From Duganella aceris (GTDB taxonomy: Bacteria > Pseudomonadota > Gammaproteobacteria > Burkholderiales > Burkholderiaceae_D), in contig NZ_JAADJT010000004.1 in assembly GCF_011090165.1 (NCBI RefSeq), forward strand, positions 372,001 to 436,000: a stretch of DNA of 64,000 nucleotides. Direction: 5' to 3'. The notes under the pieces are model-generated. The model was not told the origin of the DNA. It saw only the letters and a program-made list of their open reading frames with translations, and made no database searches. The position numbers and the translations under genes were made by a program. Below, piece by piece: positions 54,641-63,003 of this stretch. Within the stretch, counting starts at the first letter, position 1, and every line of letters begins with the position of its first letter.

Positions 54641-55861
54641 ATGAGCGAATACAAGCCGAAGCCGATGTTGGCGGTCAGCGAGGCGCTGGCCTTGATGCTG
54701 GCGGCCGCGCGTCCGGTGGCGCAGTCGGAGGTCATCCCGACCTTGTCCGCCAATGGCCGCGTGCTGGCGACGGCGCAGGTGTCCGGCATGAACGTGCCGG
54801 GCATGGACAACACACAGATGGATGGCTACGCGGTGCGCGCCGCCGATTGCGCCAGCGGTAACGCGGCGCTGACGGTGTCGCAGCGGATTCCGGCCGGTTA
54901 TGTCGGCCAGCCCTTGCAGCCGGGGACCGCCGCGCGCATCTTCACCGGCGCGATGATTCCCGAAGGCGCCGATGCGGTGGTGATGCAGGAGCAGTGCGAA
55001 CTGGTGGGCGACACGGTCACCGTCAAGCACGCACCGAAATCCGGCGAGTGGATCCGCCGCGCCGGCGAGGACATCAAGACCGGCGCCGTGATCCTGCCGG
55101 CCGGCGTGCGTTTGCGCAGCCAGGAATTGGGCTTGGCCGCATCGGTCGGGCTGGCGGAGCTCCCGGTCAAGCGCAAGCTGCGCGTGGCGGTGTTCTTCAC
55201 CGGCGATGAGCTGACCATGCCGGGCGAGCCTTTGGCGCCGGGGGCGATCTACAATTCCAACCGCTTCACGCTGCGCGCATTGCTGGAGAACCTGGGCTGC
55301 GAAATCAGCGATTTCGGCATCGTGCCCGATTCGCTGGACGCCACCCGCTCGGTGCTGCGCGAATGCGCGCAAGGCCATGACTTGATCATCACCTCCGGCG
55401 GCGTGTCGGTCGGCGAAGAGGATCACATCAAGCCGGCGGTCGAAGCCGAGGGCAAGCTGAACATGTGGCAGATCGCCGTCAAGCCGGGCAAGCCGCTGGC
55501 GTTCGGCGAAGTGAAGGATGCGTTCTTCGTCGGTCTGCCGGGCAATCCGGTGTCGAGCTTCATCACTTTCCTGATGTTCGTGCGGCCGTTCATCTTGCGC
55601 CTGCAAGGCGTGGAGGGCGACACCGCGCCGCGCGCCTTCGCCATGTGCGCCGATTTCAACTGGCCCAAGGCCGACAAGCGCAACGAGTTCCTGCGCGCGC
55701 GCATCAACGCGGCCGGCGGTCTGGAGCTGTTCAGCAACCAGAGTTCCGGTGTGCTGACGTCGACCGTGTGGGGCGATGGCGTGATCGACAATCCGCCGGG
55801 CCAGGCCATCGCTTCCGGCGATGTGGTTCGATTTATACCGTTTAGCGAGTTAATGCACTGA
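54641..55861 (+). CDS. moeA: Molybdopterin molybdenumtransferase
   Basis: 406 residues. MoeA landmarks: PGMDNTQMDGYAVRAAD near 50, RIFTGAMIPEGADAVVMQE, FFTGDEL with IYNSNRFTL, ITSGGVSVGEEDHIKP, and GLPGNPVSSFITF. It inserts molybdate into adenylylated molybdopterin in the cytoplasm. The gene is tightly packed between thrC and moaD, so threonine and molybdenum cofactor genes share one transcript, a known betaproteobacterial arrangement. Confidence 0.96.
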   Translation: MSEYKPKPMLAVSEALALMLAAARPVAQSEVIPTLSANGRVLATAQVSGMNVPGMDNTQMDGYAVRAADCASGNAALTVSQRIPAGYVGQPLQPGTAARIFTGAMIPEGADAVVMQEQCELVGDTVTVKHAPKSGEWIRRAGEDIKTGAVILPAGVRLRSQELGLAASVGLAELPVKRKLRVAVFFTGDELTMPGEPLAPGAIYNSNRFTLRALLENLGCEISDFGIVPDSLDATRSVLRECAQGHDLIITSGGVSVGEEDHIKPAVEAEGKLNMWQIAVKPGKPLAFGEVKDAFFVGLPGNPVSSFITFLMFVRPFILRLQGVEGDTAPRAFAMCADFNWPKADKRNEFLRARINAAGGLELFSNQSSGVLTSTVWGDGVIDNPPGQAIASGDVVRFIPFSELMH

Positions 55862-56115
55862 TGGCTGTTACCGTAAAATTCTTTGCCAGTGTGCGCGAGG
55901 CCGTGGGCGCGGCGTCGGAGACAATCGAATTGCCGGCGGGCGTGGCCACCGTCGGCGCGCTGCGCGAGCATCTGGCCGCGCGCGGCGAGCAATGGCGCAC
56001 CGCGCTTGCCAGCCCGGCGTTGCGCATGGCCTGCAACCAGCAGATGTGCGGTGCCGACACAGCGGTGGGCGACGGCGCCGAGGTGGCGTTCTTCCCGCCG
56101 GTTACCGGCGGCTAG
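55861..56115 (+). CDS. moaD: Molybdopterin synthase sulfur carrier subunit
   Basis: 84 residues with a ubiquitin-like fold ending in the essential Gly-Gly (FFPPVTGG), where the thiocarboxylate forms. The ATG overlaps the moeA stop by one base. Its usual partner moaE, commonly the next gene, is not here; the following gene is on the other strand. It donates sulfur to precursor Z in molybdopterin synthesis. Confidence 0.94.
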   Translation: MAVTVKFFASVREAVGAASETIELPAGVATVGALREHLAARGEQWRTALASPALRMACNQQMCGADTAVGDGAEVAFFPPVTGG

Positions 56116-56182
56116 GAGCGGCGAGCTGCGGCTTCTGTGGCTGCGGCGGCCGACGGCGGCGCAACAGCCTTCGGCGGCGCGC

Positions 56183-56425
56183 TTAGCGCGGCTTCTTGAC
56201 CTTGCCGACGCCCGGCAGACTGTCGCACACGGCGCAAGCCTGGTCGTTGCGGAAGCGGCGCCAGGCCATATAGGTGAAGATGCCCGCCGCTATGGCTGCC
56301 CAGACGGCGGCGCTCAGATAATCGTTGGTCGTGGTCGAGCCCTTGAACCATTCCACCGCCGCCAAGATTGCGAACAGCGGCAAGGCGGCCAGCAGATAGC
56401 GTTTAATCCAGAATATCGCGCCCAT
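56183..56425 (-). CDS. Small membrane protein
   Basis: 80 residues from the second of two adjacent ATGs (the first at 56428 is too close to GGGAG). Two hydrophobic segments, about 7-25 (YLLAALPLFAILAAVEW) and 38-55 (AAVWAAIAAGIFTYMAW), and a CAVC pair in the basic C-terminal tail. No family recognised. The Cys pair could bind metal or form a disulfide. The tail is probably cytoplasmic because of its positive charge. Confidence 0.6.
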   Translation of the reverse strand: MGAIFWIKRYLLAALPLFAILAAVEWFKGSTTTNDYLSAAVWAAIAAGIFTYMAWRRFRNDQACAVCDSLPGVGKVKKPR

Positions 56426-56459
56426 CATATCTCCCTGTAATTAGTATCGGACCGAATGC

Positions 56460-57731
56460 ATGCAGTCTAGTTTGACATCTTTTCGCGTCGCCGTCATCGG
56501 CGGCGGTCCCGCCGGGCTCATGGCCGCGCAAACGCTGGCCGAGGGCGGGGCGCAGGTCGACGTCTACGACGCGATGCCGTCGGTCGGTCGCAAGTTCCTG
56601 CTGGCCGGGCGCGGCGGCATGAACATCACCCACGCCGAACCGTACCCCGACTTCGTCACGCGCTACGGCAAGGGAGCGGCGCCGCTGCGGGCCATGCTGG
56701 ACGCTTTCGGCCCGCAGGATGTGCGCGACTGGGTACACGGCCTGGGCGTGGAAACTTTCATCGGCACCTCGGGCCGCGTGTTCCCCACCGATATGAAGGC
56801 GGCGCCGCTGCTGCGCGCCTGGCTGCATCGCCTGCGCGAGCGCGGCGTGCAGTTTCATCAACGCCACCGCTGGCTGGGCTGGCGCGACGATGCGCTGCTG
56901 TTCGCGGCGCCGCGCGAGGATGGCGCCACCGCCGAGCTGACGCTGCGCGCCGATGCGGTGGTGCTGGCCCTGGGCGGCGGCAGCTGGGCGCGGCTCGGCT
57001 CCGACGGCGCTTGGTTGCCTTTGCTGCAAGCGCGCGGCGTCGATGTCGCGCCGCTGGTCCCGGCCAACTGCGGCTTCGACGTCGACTGGAGCGAACATTT
57101 CAGCAGCCGTCACGCCGGCGAGCCGCTAACCACCGTCGCCATCGTCTCGCGCGGCGCCGACGGGCAGACCTCGCGCAAGCAGGGCCAGTTCGTGGTGACG
57201 CAGGGCGGGGTCGAGGGCAGCCTGATTTACGCGCTGTCGGCCGCCTTGCGCGACCAGATCGCGGCCGACGGCCACACCACGATCCACCTCGACCTGCTGC
57301 CCGACCTGAGCGCGCAGCGTGTGGCCGATGAGGTGGCGCGGCCGCGCGGCGCGCGTTCGATGGCCAGTCATTTGCAGAGCCGCCTGGGCATCAAGGGCGT
57401 CAAGGCGGGCTTGCTGCGCGAGTGCCTGAGCAAGGAGGAATTCGCCGACGTGGAGCGCTTGGCGCAGGCGATCAAGCTGCTGCCGGTGCGGCTGCTGCGC
57501 CCGCGTCCGATCGACGAGGCGATCAGCAGCGCCGGCGGGGTGCGCTGGGATGCGTTGCAGGGGACGATGCTGAAGGCGGCGCCGGGCGTGTTCGTGGCCG
57601 GCGAGATGGTCGATTGGGAGGCGCCGACCGGCGGCTATCTGCTGACCGCCTGCCTGGCCGGTGGCTTGGCGGCGGGGCGCGATGCCCTGGCCTGGGGCGG
57701 GTCAGGCGGCGGCGCCGGCGCCGGCGGCTGA
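56460..57731 (+). CDS. FAD-dependent oxidoreductase, TIGR03862/BaiN-like flavoprotein
   Basis: 423 residues. N-terminal FAD motif VAVIGGGPAGLMAAQTLAEG; family signature SVGRKFLLAGRGGMNITHAEP, here cut to GRKFLLAGRGGMNITHAEP. A central domain has ALGGGSWARLGSDG, and the C-terminus ends with the second FAD motif MVDWEAPTGGYLLTACLAGG. The group resembles HI0933/YhiN and has no assigned substrate. It ends in a Gly-rich tail and abuts the convergent GIN-domain gene. Confidence 0.9.
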   Translation: MQSSLTSFRVAVIGGGPAGLMAAQTLAEGGAQVDVYDAMPSVGRKFLLAGRGGMNITHAEPYPDFVTRYGKGAAPLRAMLDAFGPQDVRDWVHGLGVETFIGTSGRVFPTDMKAAPLLRAWLHRLRERGVQFHQRHRWLGWRDDALLFAAPREDGATAELTLRADAVVLALGGGSWARLGSDGAWLPLLQARGVDVAPLVPANCGFDVDWSEHFSSRHAGEPLTTVAIVSRGADGQTSRKQGQFVVTQGGVEGSLIYALSAALRDQIAADGHTTIHLDLLPDLSAQRVADEVARPRGARSMASHLQSRLGIKGVKAGLLRECLSKEEFADVERLAQAIKLLPVRLLRPRPIDEAISSAGGVRWDALQGTMLKAAPGVFVAGEMVDWEAPTGGYLLTACLAGGLAAGRDALAWGGSGGGAGAGG

Positions 57732-57732
57732 C

Positions 57733-58539
57733 TTACTCCCAGCTGACTTCGCCGGAGCCGGTGCGGCTGACGTTGCGCTGGTCCGGATTGCCGAGCACGC
57801 GGATATCGCCACTGCCGCGCAGCGTCAAGTCGGCCGACTGCTTGGCGAAGACGTGGCTGGTGCCCGAGCCCTTGAGGTTGACCGTGACCTTGTCCGACGC
57901 CAGATGCCGCGCGTTCAGGTCGCCGGAGCCGGTCAGCTCGGCGGTCAGTTCCTTGCAACTGCCCGAGGCGGTGATCTGGCCCGAGCCGACCATCTCCAGC
58001 TCCACGGTCTCGCTGCTGCCGGCGTTCAGGTTGAGGGTGCCGCTGCCATGCGCGCTGGCGCTCATTTCGCGATAGCGGCCGTTGAAGTTCACATTGCCCG
58101 AGCCGTGCAATTGCAGTTCCAGCTTCTCGCCGTTGAAGCCGCTGACCTTGGTGTCGCCGCTGCTGCGCACCACCAGTTCCTCCAGCGACGGCAGCACCAG
58201 CTCCACCTGCAATTTGTGCCGCGGATTGAGCAGCATGCCCTTGGTGCCGATGTGCAGGTCGCGGCCATCCTGGATGGTTTCGATATTCGCCAGCGAGCGC
58301 TGTTCGCCGCGCACCTTGAGCGAAGCCACCGGTCCTTGGGTCAGCGTCAGGTCGATCGGGCCGTTCAGGTCGATCACCGTGGCCATGGCGTCGATCTTGC
58401 GGGTTTCACCGCCCAGCGAACGGCCGGCCACGCTGGTGGGGCTGGTGCTGCCGTAGGCCTTCAACATGCTGTAGGTCACGCCGATCAGCACAAAGGCCAG
58501 GACCAGCAGGCCGGCGCCGATTTTCATTAATGCTCGCAT
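57733..58539 (-). CDS. DUF2807 (head GIN domain) membrane-anchored protein
   Basis: 268 residues. One N-terminal membrane anchor (IGAGLLVLAFVLIGVTYSML), then a right-handed beta-helix of short turns with the recurring G-S-G pattern (LHGSGNVNF, AHGSGTLNL, MVGSGQITA, LTGSGDLNA, LKGSGTSHV, LRGSGDIRV). This is the GIN-domain hallmark. Predicted to project into the periplasm. The Shine-Dalgarno AAGGAG precedes the ATG, and it follows the DUF1700 gene after 10 bases, so the two form an operon. Function unknown. Confidence 0.88.
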   Translation of the reverse strand: MRALMKIGAGLLVLAFVLIGVTYSMLKAYGSTSPTSVAGRSLGGETRKIDAMATVIDLNGPIDLTLTQGPVASLKVRGEQRSLANIETIQDGRDLHIGTKGMLLNPRHKLQVELVLPSLEELVVRSSGDTKVSGFNGEKLELQLHGSGNVNFNGRYREMSASAHGSGTLNLNAGSSETVELEMVGSGQITASGSCKELTAELTGSGDLNARHLASDKVTVNLKGSGTSHVFAKQSADLTLRGSGDIRVLGNPDQRNVSRTGSGEVSWE

Positions 58540-58549
58540 CAGTTGCTCC

Positions 58550-59350
58550 TTAGCGTCCGCGCAGCAGCGAGACGTTCATCGCCGCATAGCGTTTCAGGCC
58601 GACGATGGTGTAGCGCGTCAGCACGATGCTGAGCAGGCACAGGCCGATTCCGCCGAGGATCATGCCGAAGCCGATCAGGCTTTGCGTGGTGCGGGCGCCG
58701 CTGTCGAAATCGGTGGTGATATGCACGTCGCCGGCGGCCACGGCCTCGGCGCGGTTCAGCAGGCGGCCGCTGCGGCTGAGTTTCTCGTCGCCCGAGGGGG
58801 TGCTGTCGGCGCTCGGCTGGTCCTTGCTGACCTGCACGCCCATGCTGTTGATGGCCACGCTCCAGCCTTGGGCGTCCTCTTCCTCTTGCTGATTGTCGAA
58901 ATGCGCGTTGGTGAATTCCATCACGTGTCGCAGCGGACCCTCCAGCGCCAGCTCGTTCTGGCCGGACAAGCCGCTGGCGGTCAGCGCCACGCCGCCGATG
59001 TAGAAGGCGAAGGCGGTGATGTAGACCGCACCCAGCAGGCAGGCGTAGACCATCGCCGGAATCACCATGAACAAGTTGAAGATCGCCAGGCCAACAAAGG
59101 AGACCATCATGCGCGCCAGGTTGACCGGGGTTTTCTTTTGCTCAAAAGCATTTAAATGGGCGGTGGCGCGCAGCGTCATGGCGATCTTGCGCGGCTCGTC
59201 GAGTTCCTGGTAGACCTCGGCTTCGCTTCGGCCGGCCACCAGGCCGTCGATGAAGCGCTGCTCGTAGTAGGCCAGGGTCTTGGCCACCGTTTCCGGTGGC
59301 AGACCCTGCATTGCCTGCTTGAGCGCGTCGAGGTATTGCTGCTTGGTCAT
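58550..59350 (-). CDS. DUF1700-type membrane protein
   Basis: 266 residues. The N-terminal alpha-helical region (MTKQQYLDALKQAMQGLPPE, then YYEQRFIDGLVAGRSEAEVY, DEPRKIA) is the HAAS/DUF1700 signature. Membrane segments follow at about 80-130 and near 235-255. In other genomes such proteins pair with a PadR regulator and a GIN-domain protein; here only the GIN partner is present. Probably cell-envelope stress related, but this is inference. Confidence 0.85.
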   Translation of the reverse strand: MTKQQYLDALKQAMQGLPPETVAKTLAYYEQRFIDGLVAGRSEAEVYQELDEPRKIAMTLRATAHLNAFEQKKTPVNLARMMVSFVGLAIFNLFMVIPAMVYACLLGAVYITAFAFYIGGVALTASGLSGQNELALEGPLRHVMEFTNAHFDNQQEEEDAQGWSVAINSMGVQVSKDQPSADSTPSGDEKLSRSGRLLNRAEAVAAGDVHITTDFDSGARTTQSLIGFGMILGGIGLCLLSIVLTRYTIVGLKRYAAMNVSLLRGR

Positions 59351-59461
59351 GATTTCAATCCGATAGGCTTAGCCGATGGTGCAACTGTACGCAAGCATCT
59401 GTCCATACGCCACGGGCATGTGACAGGCTGCATGAATTGCGGAACAGGCGACAAAATAGGG

Positions 59462-60898
59462 CTACTGGACGGCGCTCCGGTTGAGCAACGCGGCTGCGGC
59501 GATGCCGCTGCGCACCGCCGTTTCCAGCGTCGCCGGGTAGTCGCTGGCGGTGTAGTCGCCGGCGATGGCCAGGCCGGGCAGACCGCTGGCGTTGCTCGGG
59601 CGCACCAATCCGGGCGAGCAGGCGTAGGTGGCGCGCTTTTCGGTGATGACCTTGAACCAGGTCGGACGGCCGAGTTCCGGGCGCTGGAACACCACCGCCA
59701 GCTGCACCGCCAGCGCCTCGGCCAGCAACTCTTGCGGCTGGTCGGCGGCCTTGGCGGAGGCGCTGATGATCACCGCCAGCAGGCCGGCCTGGGCGGGATC
59801 CAGCTGGCCCCGGTCGAACACGAACTGGCCGTATTGGTGGTTTTCGGCATCGTCCAGCAAGGCGTAGAACGGCTGGCCAAGTTTGGTGGCCGGGTCGTAT
59901 TGCAGATAGCAGGTGGTGATGGCTTCCGGCGCGAAGCCGGTCAGCTGGGCGCACAGGGCGGCGGTGTCGGTGTCCGGGATGTCGTGCAGCAGGGTGGCGG
60001 CCTGGCTGGCGCCGGTGGCCAGCACCACGCCGCTGAAATAGGTGCTCCAGGTGCCGCCGACCGCCGCGCCGCTGATGTTCAACTGCCACAGCCGGTTTTC
60101 GATCGGGCGCAGCGCCTGCACCTTGGCGCCGGTGCGCACCGAGCCGCCATGGGCTTCGACGAAGGCGGCCGCCGCTTGCGGGAACAGCGCGCTCAGGTCG
60201 ACGCGCGGCAGCAGCATGTCGGAAGCGCTACGGCGGCGCGCGCCCAGGCTGTCGCGCAGCACGTTGAGGAAGATCCGGGCCGAGGCGCGCTCCGGCGGCG
60301 TGTTCAGCGCGGCCAGGCACAGCGGGCGCCACATCAGCTGGATCAGGCGCGGAGTCTGGTCGAAGCGTTGCAGCAGTTCACTGACGCTGCAGTCGTCGTT
60401 CAGCTGCCAGCCCATCCAGCGGGCGGCGGTCGAGAAGCGCATCAGGCTCAGTTTGTCTTCCCGTTGCAAGCCCTTGGCGCGCAGCAAGGCGGCGGCCAGA
60501 TGCAGCGGCGCGGGCAGCGGCAGCTCGGGAACGGCGAAGTCCATGCCGCCGCTGCCGTCCGGATAGCGCATTTGCAGCGGCAAGGTCAGCAGCGCCTGCT
60601 TGCGGTCGACGCCGGTGAGCTTCATCAGCCGCAGCGTTTCGCTGTAGGCGCCGAGCAGGATGTGCTGGCCGTTGTCGAGGTGGGCACGGTCGGTGTCGAC
60701 CCGGCGCGCGCGGCCGCCCAGGGTGCGGGCCGATTCCAGCAGCGTGACCTTGTAGCCGGCGCGCGCCAGCTCGACGGCGGCTGCGCAACCGGCCCAGCCG
60801 CTGCCGATCACGGCGATCGAGCGCGAAGTCAGATCGGGTTCGGCCTTGGCGGCCAGGCGTTTGTCTTCAGGCGGCTCGGCCACGATCACCTCAGCCAC
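59462..60898 (-). CDS. hpnE: Hydroxysqualene dehydroxylase
   Basis: 478 residues. FAD-binding N-terminus IAVIGSGWAGCAAAVELARA, here at 20 residues, then LLESARTLGGRARR, as in squalene-associated FAD-dependent desaturases. The C-terminal FAD motif is LPGLAIAGDYTASDYPATLE. It reduces hydroxysqualene to squalene, the last step of the HpnCDE route. Its start overlaps the end of hpnD by 8 bases, so the pair is translationally coupled. Confidence 0.94.
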   Translation of the reverse strand: MAEVIVAEPPEDKRLAAKAEPDLTSRSIAVIGSGWAGCAAAVELARAGYKVTLLESARTLGGRARRVDTDRAHLDNGQHILLGAYSETLRLMKLTGVDRKQALLTLPLQMRYPDGSGGMDFAVPELPLPAPLHLAAALLRAKGLQREDKLSLMRFSTAARWMGWQLNDDCSVSELLQRFDQTPRLIQLMWRPLCLAALNTPPERASARIFLNVLRDSLGARRRSASDMLLPRVDLSALFPQAAAAFVEAHGGSVRTGAKVQALRPIENRLWQLNISGAAVGGTWSTYFSGVVLATGASQAATLLHDIPDTDTAALCAQLTGFAPEAITTCYLQYDPATKLGQPFYALLDDAENHQYGQFVFDRGQLDPAQAGLLAVIISASAKAADQPQELLAEALAVQLAVVFQRPELGRPTWFKVITEKRATYACSPGLVRPSNASGLPGLAIAGDYTASDYPATLETAVRSGIAAAALLNRSAVQ

Positions 60899-61724
60899 GA
60901 ATGTAGGTCTTCCACGCCAGCCAGAGCTTGCGGATGGGCGTGAGCGAAATGCGCTGCGAGAGCACGTGGTAGCCGTCGGCTTCCACCTCGGTCAGCAGCG
61001 TGCGGTAGATGGCGGCCATCATCAGGCCGGGGCGCTGGGCGCGGCGGTCTTCCTTCGGCAGCAGCGCGAAGGCGTCGTCGTAGGCGGTCTGGGCGCGGGC
61101 GATCTGGAACGCCATCAGCTTTTCGAAGTTCTCGGTATGGCGGGCGTTGAGCAGGTCGGCGGCGGTGACGTTGAATTGCTGTAACTCGCTGATCGGCAGG
61201 TAGATGCGGCCTTTGCGGGCATCCTCGCCGACGTCGCGGATGATGTTGGTCAGCTGGAAGGCATGGCCCAGCTTTTCGGCGAATTGCAGCGTCTGCGGCT
61301 TGGTCACGCCGAAGATGCTGGCCGACAGGATGCCGACCACGCTGGCGACGTGCCAGCAATAGCGGGTCAGGGCGGCGTAGTCGAGGTAGCGGGTCTGGTT
61401 CAGGTCCATTTCCATGCCGTCGATGATGGCTTGCAGGTGTTCCTGCTTCAGGTCGTAGACCGCAACATGCGGTTGCAGCGCCAGCGTCACCGGGTGGGTC
61501 TGGGTGCCTTCGTACATGTTGGCGATTTCCTTGCGCCACCAGGCCAACTTGATGCGGGCGATCGATTCATCGGTGCATTCGTCGACGGTGTCGTCCACTT
61601 CGCGGCAGAAGGCGTACAGGGCGGTGATGGCGCGGCGGCGTTCAGGCGGCAGGAACAGAAAACTATAGTAAAAACTGGAGCCGCTTTGGGCGGTCTTTTG
61701 CTGGCAGTAGTCGTCTGGGGACAT
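60891..61724 (-). CDS. hpnD: Presqualene diphosphate synthase
   Basis: 277 residues of the squalene/phytoene synthase fold. The two Asp-rich magnesium motifs are CREVDDTVDE and DVGEDARKGRIYLP. It joins two farnesyl diphosphates into presqualene diphosphate. Coupled to hpnE. Its usual upstream neighbour hpnC lies 1.3 kb away, beyond three small genes. Squalene made here would supply hopanoid or other triterpenoid synthesis; no cyclase gene is in the window. Confidence 0.94.
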   Translation of the reverse strand: MSPDDYCQQKTAQSGSSFYYSFLFLPPERRRAITALYAFCREVDDTVDECTDESIARIKLAWWRKEIANMYEGTQTHPVTLALQPHVAVYDLKQEHLQAIIDGMEMDLNQTRYLDYAALTRYCWHVASVVGILSASIFGVTKPQTLQFAEKLGHAFQLTNIIRDVGEDARKGRIYLPISELQQFNVTAADLLNARHTENFEKLMAFQIARAQTAYDDAFALLPKEDRRAQRPGLMMAAIYRTLLTEVEADGYHVLSQRISLTPIRKLWLAWKTYIRG

Positions 61725-61878
61725 GAATAAAAAGCAAGATGGACTATCGAAGCCGCTATTCTATAGGAAGGGCCTGCACTCCCGGTTCATTATTTGGCAC
61801 AAGCAGGTAATTAGCACAGGATGCTAAAGAAAGTCATTTGAGGATACAATACGTTACCTTTGAAGGAGAAGTATCCGT

Positions 61879-62286
61879 ATGAATCCGCAGATAGTCGCAG
61901 CTTTGATCCTCATCCCCTTGCTTGGCGGATGCGACGGCTTGTCGGCGGAAGACACGACGCCGATGAAGTCTGCCACCTATTACACCCAGAATCTGCAGGA
62001 GGCGAACGACGTGGCCGGCCGCTGCAAGCAGTTGGATGAGCAGAAACAGCGCGAGCTGAGCACCGGCGATTATCAGGAGTGGCAGATCTCCAACGAGGGC
62101 ATCAATTGCCAGACGGCGATCTCGGTGTCGGAAGCGGCGTCGGTGCGCGAGTTCGTGCTCAAGCAAACCAAGCCGTCGGCGTTGCCGGTCAAGCAATCCG
62201 TGCCATCGTCTTCTGCTCCCGCACCGGCTATTCCGGAGCGGACCGCTGAGCGGAAACTTAGCTCCAACCAGAACCTAGCGCCGTAG
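61879..62286 (+). CDS. Small lipoprotein, EexN-like
   Basis: 135 residues with an excellent ribosome site (GAAGGAGAAG) and a lipoprotein signal (lipobox LLGGC, Cys18). The middle (YYTQNLQEANDVAGRCKQLD, then INCQTAISVSEAA) follows the YY-x-n-C-x-n-NC pattern of EexN-type entry-exclusion lipoproteins of conjugative plasmids. Homologues also occur on chromosomes without known role. The C-terminus is a disordered Ser/Pro-rich tail. No conjugation genes are nearby. It is transcribed against the surrounding hpn genes. Confidence 0.65.
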   Translation: MNPQIVAALILIPLLGGCDGLSAEDTTPMKSATYYTQNLQEANDVAGRCKQLDEQKQRELSTGDYQEWQISNEGINCQTAISVSEAASVREFVLKQTKPSALPVKQSVPSSSAPAPAIPERTAERKLSSNQNLAP

Positions 62287-62469
62287 TCCCGAACGGCGGC
62301 GCCATGGCGGGTCCGACAGCACCCGTACGATCACGCTGAACGGAATATCCCGCCGCACCAGGAACTCGGACGCGAATGCGCGGCCCCGGCTATGCAGCAG
62401 GCTGATGCCTGTTTCCACAATTTTCGATGTTTCGGTATCGGGTCGCGGCGACCTGTCGATGGCTTGCAT
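62275..62469 (-). CDS. Small basic hypothetical protein
   Basis: 64 residues. The ribosome site GAGG lies 7 bases before the ATG, which supports a real gene. The sequence is helical and basic (IVETGISLLHSRGRAFASEF, then DIPFSVIVRVLSDP). No named domain recognised; it may belong to a family of short proteins in related bacteria. Its 3' end overlaps the EexN-like gene by 12 bases. Cytoplasmic. Confidence 0.55.
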   Translation of the reverse strand: MQAIDRSPRPDTETSKIVETGISLLHSRGRAFASEFLVRRDIPFSVIVRVLSDPPWRRRSGLRR

Positions 62470-62533
62470 CTTATTACCTCACGATTTTTGTGAACGGTAA
62501 CATGACAATGTGAAATTGTGCAGCGGCAACGAG

Positions 62534-62938
62534 TTAATCGTGCGCGGCTTGCTTGCCGTATTTTTCCTGCATCTGCTTCAGCAGCGCCGCTGTCTGTTCG
62601 ACCTGTCTGCGTGTTTCCTGCTGCATCTCCGCGTTGCTTTTTCCGGAGTCATACATCGAAGTCATGTTCGAAAGCAGGGCGGCGTTGAAGCTTGCCACTC
62701 CGAAGATGATTGCAAGTGAAGAGCTGATGCCGGTGAGGATGACCGTGGTCCTCAGGCTGGACAGCATCCCGGTCGTGGCTTCGATCGTACGCTCCAGGCG
62801 ATCCATCCGTTGCGAGTGGCTATCCAGCCTGTTGATGAGGATGTCGATTTTGCCATTGATCGACGCAATCTGGGCATCTCGCCGCGCCTCGGTCGCTTCG
62901 AGCTTTGCATCGATCTCCTCGCGCGTCATGTCGTTCAT
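62534..62938 (-). CDS. Coiled-coil membrane protein of unknown function
   Basis: 134 residues. An N-terminal helix rich in Glu, Arg and Asp (about 3-55, with heptad-like LINRLDSHSQRMDRLERTIE) is followed by one membrane segment (about 66-88, VILTGISSSLAIIFGVASF). A short second coiled coil follows (MQQETRRQVEQTAALLKQMQ). The layout is that of a small membrane-tethered coiled-coil protein. No family recognised; it lies between hpnC and hpnD. Confidence 0.65.
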   Translation of the reverse strand: MNDMTREEIDAKLEATEARRDAQIASINGKIDILINRLDSHSQRMDRLERTIEATTGMLSSLRTTVILTGISSSLAIIFGVASFNAALLSNMTSMYDSGKSNAEMQQETRRQVEQTAALLKQMQEKYGKQAAHD

Positions 62939-63003
62939 TTCTACGATCCGGAAGTGTGTCTTTCCAGTGTAGTGCTCCCCACGGATGTTTCAATTGAGCG
63001 GGA

